Assembly: GCA_963558075.1 (NCBI GenBank)
Contig: CAUWFN010000025.1
Span: 1 to 28,445 of the forward strand
From: CALHKP01 sp963558075
GTDB lineage: Bacteria > Bacillota > Clostridia > Peptostreptococcales > Anaerovoracaceae
Direction of reading: 5' to 3'
Length of the DNA stretch: 28,445 nucleotides
A program made the position numbers and the translations under genes. The notes beneath the pieces are model-generated. The model saw nothing but the letters and a program-made list of their open reading frames with translations, was not told where the DNA came from and did not search any database. This document shows, piece after piece, positions 24,820 to 28,445 of the stretch; the stretch's first letter is position 1, and each line of letters starts with the position of its first letter.

Positions 24820-26547
24820 ATGCTGAGAGGAACTGGAGCATCCGAAGGGATTGGAATAGGAAGAATACTTAATTTAGATACAAAAGAACTTGAGCTTTCG
24901 GAAAAGTCAAAGCCAAAGACATCTTTTACAGTTGAGGCGGAGCTTGCTAATGTAGAAAAAGCGGCAGAGGATTTTATATCAGAGACGAGAGATTTATCAA
25001 AGCGTCTGCTAAAAAAAGGCCTAGAAAGCGAAGCGGAAATTATGAATTCGCATATTTCCCTCGTTGAGGACAGATTTCTGAAGGAACAGATAAACCAGGC
25101 TGTGATGTCAGGAAAAACTGCATGCGAGGCCATTTGCGAAAGCTTTGATGAGATGATTAATTTGTTTTCTGATTCTGATGATGAGATTATAAGGCAGAGA
25201 GCACTCGATTTTCAGGATATAAGGCAAAGGCTTCTTGGAAAGCTTACAGACAGTCAGGAACTTTCGGATATGGACTTTTCTGGAAGAATTCTTTTTATGG
25301 AGGAGGTTACACCTTCTTTTGCAGCTCTTATAGAAAAAGATCGTGTAGAGGGTATCGTTTCAGTAAGTGGAGGATATACATCTCATGCTGCGATTTTGCT
25401 TAGAGCAAAAGAAATTCCTGCTGTATTTGGTGTAAAAACAAAAGAGGATGTGGCAGATGATCTTTTTGCTGTAATTGACGGTGAAGAGGGTCGTGTTATA
25501 TTGGATCCTGCTGAAGAAATTATAGAAGAATACGAAAATAAGCAGAAAATTAAGAATAAAATACTAGAACTTAAGGATTATTATATTCTTGAGGAGACGA
25601 AAACTGCCTGCGGTGTGAGAAAAGAAATATATGCAAACGCAGCTGACCTAACTCAGGCAAAAGCGGCTCACGGAATGGGAGCAGGTGGAATTGGACTTTT
25701 CAGAAGTGAGTTTCTATATATGAATGACAAGCTTCCAACAGAAGAAGAGCAGCTGAGAACTTATAAGTCTCTCGGTAAGCTGTTTGCTGAGTCGGAGGTA
25801 ATCATCAGAACTCTAGATGCGGGTGGAGATAAGCCATGCAAAAGCTTGAACTTTCCAAAAGAGGATAATCCTTTCCTCGGACAGAGAGGAATTAGATATT
25901 GTCTAAATAATACAGAAATATTCAAGACTCAGCTGAGAAGTATCCTGAGGGCGGCATATAAATCAAATATTAAAATTAGCCTTCCAATGGTTACAGCTGT
26001 GAGTGAGGTTATAGAAACAAAGGCGCTAATCGCAGAATGCATCAGCGAGCTTGAGCAGGAGGGTCTTGACTGCAATAAAGATATAAAGCTTGGCGTTATG
26101 ATTGAAACGCCGGCGGCTTGCATAATGGCAGACAGGCTTGCTGAGGTTTGTGACTTTTTCAGCATAGGAACTAATGACCTTTCCGGTTATGTTACGGCTG
26201 CTGATAGGGGAAATGCAAAAGTAAGCAGACTGTGCAGCCCGTTTGAACCGGCGCTGCTACGACTTATGAAACATGTATGTGAGTCTGCGCATGAAAAAAA
26301 TATAGAAGTGTCTATATGCGGCGAAGCCGCATCAGATATAAGGCTGTTGCCTTTGCTGCTGTCATTTGGTATTGACAAATTTAGCGTAAGCAGCGAGAGA
26401 ATTTGGAGGCTTAGACGTGAGATTTCGAGATGGAAAATCACAGATGCCGACATAGTCTCTGAAAAGGTCATGTTCATGACGGCAGAGGCGGAAGTGGAAA
26501 AGTATTTGACAGAGCTTCAAGAAGGAGGAAAAGGAAATGAGTATTAA
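24820..26547 (+). CDS. ptsI: PTS enzyme I (phosphoenolpyruvate-protein phosphotransferase), divergent
   Basis: This 575-residue enzyme takes phosphate from phosphoenolpyruvate and gives it to HPr. His189 lies in GGYTSHAAILLRAKEIPAVFG, the same residue number as in the E. coli enzyme. The PEP-binding barrel has GIGLFRSEFLYM, RTLDAGGDK, GQRGIRYC, MIETPAA and SIGTNDLSGY. Small departures from the usual sequence are SGYVTAADRGN (usually TQY) and ICGEAASD (usually CGEMAGD). The catalytic Cys in ICGEA is kept. It starts 15 bp after the HPr gene stop and overlaps the GAPDH gene by 11 bp. Confidence 0.94.
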   Translation: MLRGTGASEGIGIGRILNLDTKELELSEKSKPKTSFTVEAELANVEKAAEDFISETRDLSKRLLKKGLESEAEIMNSHISLVEDRFLKEQINQAVMSGKTACEAICESFDEMINLFSDSDDEIIRQRALDFQDIRQRLLGKLTDSQELSDMDFSGRILFMEEVTPSFAALIEKDRVEGIVSVSGGYTSHAAILLRAKEIPAVFGVKTKEDVADDLFAVIDGEEGRVILDPAEEIIEEYENKQKIKNKILELKDYYILEETKTACGVRKEIYANAADLTQAKAAHGMGAGGIGLFRSEFLYMNDKLPTEEEQLRTYKSLGKLFAESEVIIRTLDAGGDKPCKSLNFPKEDNPFLGQRGIRYCLNNTEIFKTQLRSILRAAYKSNIKISLPMVTAVSEVIETKALIAECISELEQEGLDCNKDIKLGVMIETPAACIMADRLAEVCDFFSIGTNDLSGYVTAADRGNAKVSRLCSPFEPALLRLMKHVCESAHEKNIEVSICGEAASDIRLLPLLLSFGIDKFSVSSERIWRLRREISRWKITDADIVSEKVMFMTAEAEVEKYLTELQEGGKGNEY

Positions 26548-27553
26548 AATTGCAATTAACGGATTTGGAAGAATAGGTAGAATGACATTCCGAAAGATTT
26601 TTAATGACAACGACTTTGATATTGTAGCAATCAATGATCTTGCAAAGCCAGAGATGCTAGCTTATCTTCTAAAGTATGACAGCGTTCAGGGGGCATTTGG
26701 ACATGAGGTTTCAAATGATGATGAATATCTAATTGTAGATGGAAAGAAGATTAGAATCTTTGCTGAACCTGATCCTGCAAAGCTTCCATGGGGAGAGCTT
26801 GGAATCGATATCGTGCTAGAATGCACAGGTTTCTTTGCAGGAAAGGAAAAGGCATCTGTTCATCTTGAGGCAGGAGCAAAGAAGGTTCTTATCTCAGCAC
26901 CTGCAGGAAACGATCTTCCTACAATCGTATATGGAGTTAACCATGAGACACTTACAAAAGAGGACAATGTTGTATCAGCTGCAAGCTGTACTACTAACTG
27001 TCTTGCTCCAATGGCTAAGGCTCTTAACGATTATCGTGAAGTTAGAACAGGATTTATGACTACAATTCACGCATATACAGGGGACCAGATGATTCTTGAT
27101 GGACCACACAAAAAGAACGATTTTAGAAGAGCAAGAGCTGGCGCTATCAATATCGTTCCAAACAGCACAGGTGCTGCAAAGGCTATCGGTCTTGTAATTC
27201 CTGAGCTTGATGGTAAGCTTATCGGTTCAGCTCAGAGAGTTCCAGTTCCAAGTGGATCAATTACAATTCTCGATGCTACACTGAAAGACGAAACAGAAAG
27301 CGTAACAGTTGAGGGTATCAACGAAGCTATGAGAAAGGCAGCAAATGAGTCCTTCGGATATACAGAAGAAGAGCTTGTATCAAGCGATATCATTGGTATG
27401 TCATATGGCTCACTGTTTGATGCTACACAGACTCTTGCACAGAGATGCGGAACAAAGATTTACGAAGTAAGAGTTGTATCATGGTATGATAACGAAATGA
27501 GTTACACAAGCCAGATGGTAAGAACTCTGAAATACATGGGAACACTGCTGTAG
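26537..27553 (+). CDS. gap: Glyceraldehyde-3-phosphate dehydrogenase, type I
   Basis: This glycolytic enzyme oxidises glyceraldehyde-3-phosphate with NAD and phosphate to 1,3-bisphosphoglycerate. The 338 residues contain the NAD-fold start INGFGRIGRM, catalytic Cys151 in SAASCTTNCLAP, TTIHAYTGDQ, RRARAGAINIVP, GSAQRVPVPSGS and a C-terminal SWYDNEMSYTSQMV. All are as in active type I enzymes, and Asp in AIND suggests NAD preference. A strong site AAGGAGG overlaps the end of ptsI, and the start lies inside that gene, so it is the last gene of the fructose operon instead of sitting with pgk and tpi as is common. The terminator follows at 27611. Confidence 0.97.
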   Translation: MSIKIAINGFGRIGRMTFRKIFNDNDFDIVAINDLAKPEMLAYLLKYDSVQGAFGHEVSNDDEYLIVDGKKIRIFAEPDPAKLPWGELGIDIVLECTGFFAGKEKASVHLEAGAKKVLISAPAGNDLPTIVYGVNHETLTKEDNVVSAASCTTNCLAPMAKALNDYREVRTGFMTTIHAYTGDQMILDGPHKKNDFRRARAGAINIVPNSTGAAKAIGLVIPELDGKLIGSAQRVPVPSGSITILDATLKDETESVTVEGINEAMRKAANESFGYTEEELVSSDIIGMSYGSLFDATQTLAQRCGTKIYEVRVVSWYDNEMSYTSQMVRTLKYMGTLL

Positions 27554-27610
27554 GTTTCGTAAAACAAGTATTGCAGAATATATATAAAGCATGTATAAAA
27601 TAGGAAATAC

Positions 27611-27639
27611 ACCGGGAATTTTTTCCCGGTTATTTTTTT
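27611..27639 (+). terminator. Intrinsic terminator after gap
   Basis: ACCGGGAA (27611-27618) pairs perfectly with TTCCCGGT (27623-27630) across a TTTT loop, followed by a seven-base T run at 27633-27639. Confidence 0.95.
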
Positions 27640-27683
27640 GTGGTGTACCGGGCATGAAATCAGTACGTAGTTAGGTTGAAATG

Positions 27684-28164
27684 TATGCATATTTTCTATT
27701 TGTGGAAAATATGCATACTGATTTTTGTGGTCGACTTGAAGCATGAATCGAAAAATACGCAAATCTGCTTCCGATTTTAAGGGTGTCTTTTGAAGCAGAT
27801 TTTAAAGAAACACAAAACATGCTTCAAATTGATGGTGTGAAAATGGAAGCACATTTTGGGAATTTCTAGAAACCGCTTCCGTTTTCAGCTGCTTGAGCGG
27901 AAGCATAAATTGAGTTTTTCCAATTTATGCTTCAATTTGATTCAAAAAAGTGGATGCAGTTTTGCCACCAAATGAAAAACTGCTTACATATTAGATTTAT
28001 AATAAGTGATTTACAGCACGGTTTGAGATTTCTCAAAACGTACTGTAAATTTCCGACTAGAAAACAGCACTGGAAAATACAGCACAGAAACGAATTCTTT
28101 AATTCGTGCTGTAAAAGGCCTTCTGAAAATACAGTACAAACTGGTATTTCTTGTATCGTGCTGT
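27684..28164. repeat. Array of nine phased 34-bp dyad (hairpin-forming) units, unknown class
   Basis: Nine inverted-repeat units start at 27684, 27738, 27792, 27846, 27900, 27953, 28013, 28079 and 28131. In every unit the right pentamer starts exactly 29 bp after the left one, so each unit spans 34 bp. The first five units repeat at exactly 54 bp. Units 2-5 have GAAGC...GCTTC ends. Unit 1 has TATGC...GCATA and unit 6 GATGC...GCTTA. Units 7-9 have ACAG(C/T)...(A/G)CTGT. Unit 1 and unit 5 are perfect 13-8-13 palindromes (GAAGCATAAATTG at 27900-27912 with CAATTTATGCTTC at 27921-27933); the others pair mainly at their ends. Aligned half-sites share a loose 13-bp pattern xxAGCAnnnTTTG. An unpaired ACAGCAC at 28064 may be a remnant. 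No ORF here is convincing. See findings. Confidence 0.8.
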
Positions 28165-28440
28165 AAATGTTATAAAAAATACATTTAACAATAAATGAGT
28201 AGGTGGAATTTTGACGGTGATGTGTGTTATCATTTTGATATAAGCTGGCATTTACCTTTATGCTGTGCTGAAAAGCTGGATTGTGATGTTGAATGCACAG
28301 TACTTCAAGTGCCTAGGTATCAGAACTTTAGGATGTATAGGCTGAAGTGCCTTGGGGCAGCATATGGCGTCATATGGCTTTAGGGCAATATAGCGCAGAG
28401 GTTTTGTGAAGACTTATAGATTTAAAAGGAAGGGAATTTT
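28165..28440. other. Intergenic leader with no recognised gene
   Basis: This stretch lies between the dyad array and the next gene. A short hairpin, AAATGT (28165-28170) with ACATTT (28181-28186), abuts the last unit. TTGACG at 28211-28216 followed after 18 bp by TTGATA is a weak promoter candidate. AAGTGCCTAGG and AAGTGCCTTGG form a direct repeat near 28308 and 28345. I recognise no riboswitch or RNA gene. A 62-codon ORF lacks a ribosome binding site. Confidence 0.4.
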
Positions 28441-28445
28441 ATGAA
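28441..28445 (+). CDS. Start of a gene cut by the window edge
   Basis: ATGAA at the last five bases is preceded by AAAGGAAGGG (28425-28434), a well-placed ribosome binding site. Only the start codon and part of the next are visible, so nothing can be said about the product. Confidence 0.5.

Noticed and set aside
27738..28164. CRISPR array
   Set aside because: The spacing is regular, but the repeats are only pentamers with degenerate flanks and the arms covary. There is no conserved repeat of 23-40 bp and no cas gene in the window.
27927..28166. 79-codon ORF on the + strand within the dyad array
   Set aside because: It lies across the inverted repeats, has no ribosome binding site and shows no recognisable protein features.
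28195..28383. 62-codon ORF on the + strand
   Set aside because: It has no ribosome binding site, a Cys/Trp-rich composition unlike its neighbours, and no recognisable motif.

Overview
The window reads as a low-GC Gram-positive anaerobe, most likely a gut or oral clostridium (Bacillota, Clostridia). The grounds are strong AGGAGG-type ribosome binding sites, frequent TTG and GTG starts, tight operons with overlapping genes, sigma-A type promoters, a lipoprotein, a sortase-type wall anchor, and a PTS fructose operon. All recognised genes lie on the + strand. I cannot name the genus from sequence alone.

Region 1 (1-5515) is a cobalamin-riboswitch operon. A promoter (27-55), a class-I cobalamin riboswitch (81-239) and an intrinsic terminator (307-341) precede an unusual protein built from four helical repeats resembling the homing-endonuclease-associated DNA-binding repeat. 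Then come EcfT, a fused double-ATPase EcfA, an S-component-like membrane protein and a membrane-anchored DUF4430 (transcobalamin C-terminal-like) protein. Together the last four look like a corrinoid ECF importer with an extracellular capture domain.

Region 2 (5516-16208) is a second operon with its own promoter (5598-5626), second cobalamin riboswitch (5657-5804) and terminator (5852-5882). It encodes a MoxR AAA+ ATPase, a DUF58 protein, a membrane transglutaminase-fold protein lacking the catalytic cysteine, an alpha/alpha-repeat lipoprotein, a membrane-anchored DUF4430 protein, and a cell-wall protein of about 1,314 residues with a beta-propeller, Ig-like domains, DUF4430 and a sorting signal. 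Animal transcobalamin and intrinsic factor consist of an alpha/alpha barrel plus a DUF4430-type domain. This operon appears to encode those two halves as adjacent separate proteins. My reading is that regions 1 and 2 form one B12-repressed system for surface capture and import of corrinoids.

Region 3 (16209-20776) carries a TIM-barrel sugar isomerase/epimerase-like protein, a trimeric-type purine nucleoside phosphorylase, a class-I dihydroorotase, and a 2Fe-2S/ASKHA protein of the RACo type that reductively activates corrinoid proteins, a further B12 link.

Region 4 (20777-27639) is a complete fructose PTS operon: DeoR-type regulator, 1-phosphofructokinase, EIIABC, a divergent HPr, a divergent enzyme I, and GAPDH, ending in a clear terminator.

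Region 5 (27640-28445) is about 800 bp without a convincing gene. It holds an array of nine dyad-symmetric 34-bp units. The half-site pentamers alternate strand, the two halves of every unit start exactly 29 bp apart, and the first five units repeat at exactly 54 bp. I cannot assign this to a known element class. The window ends at the apparent start codon of the next gene (28441).
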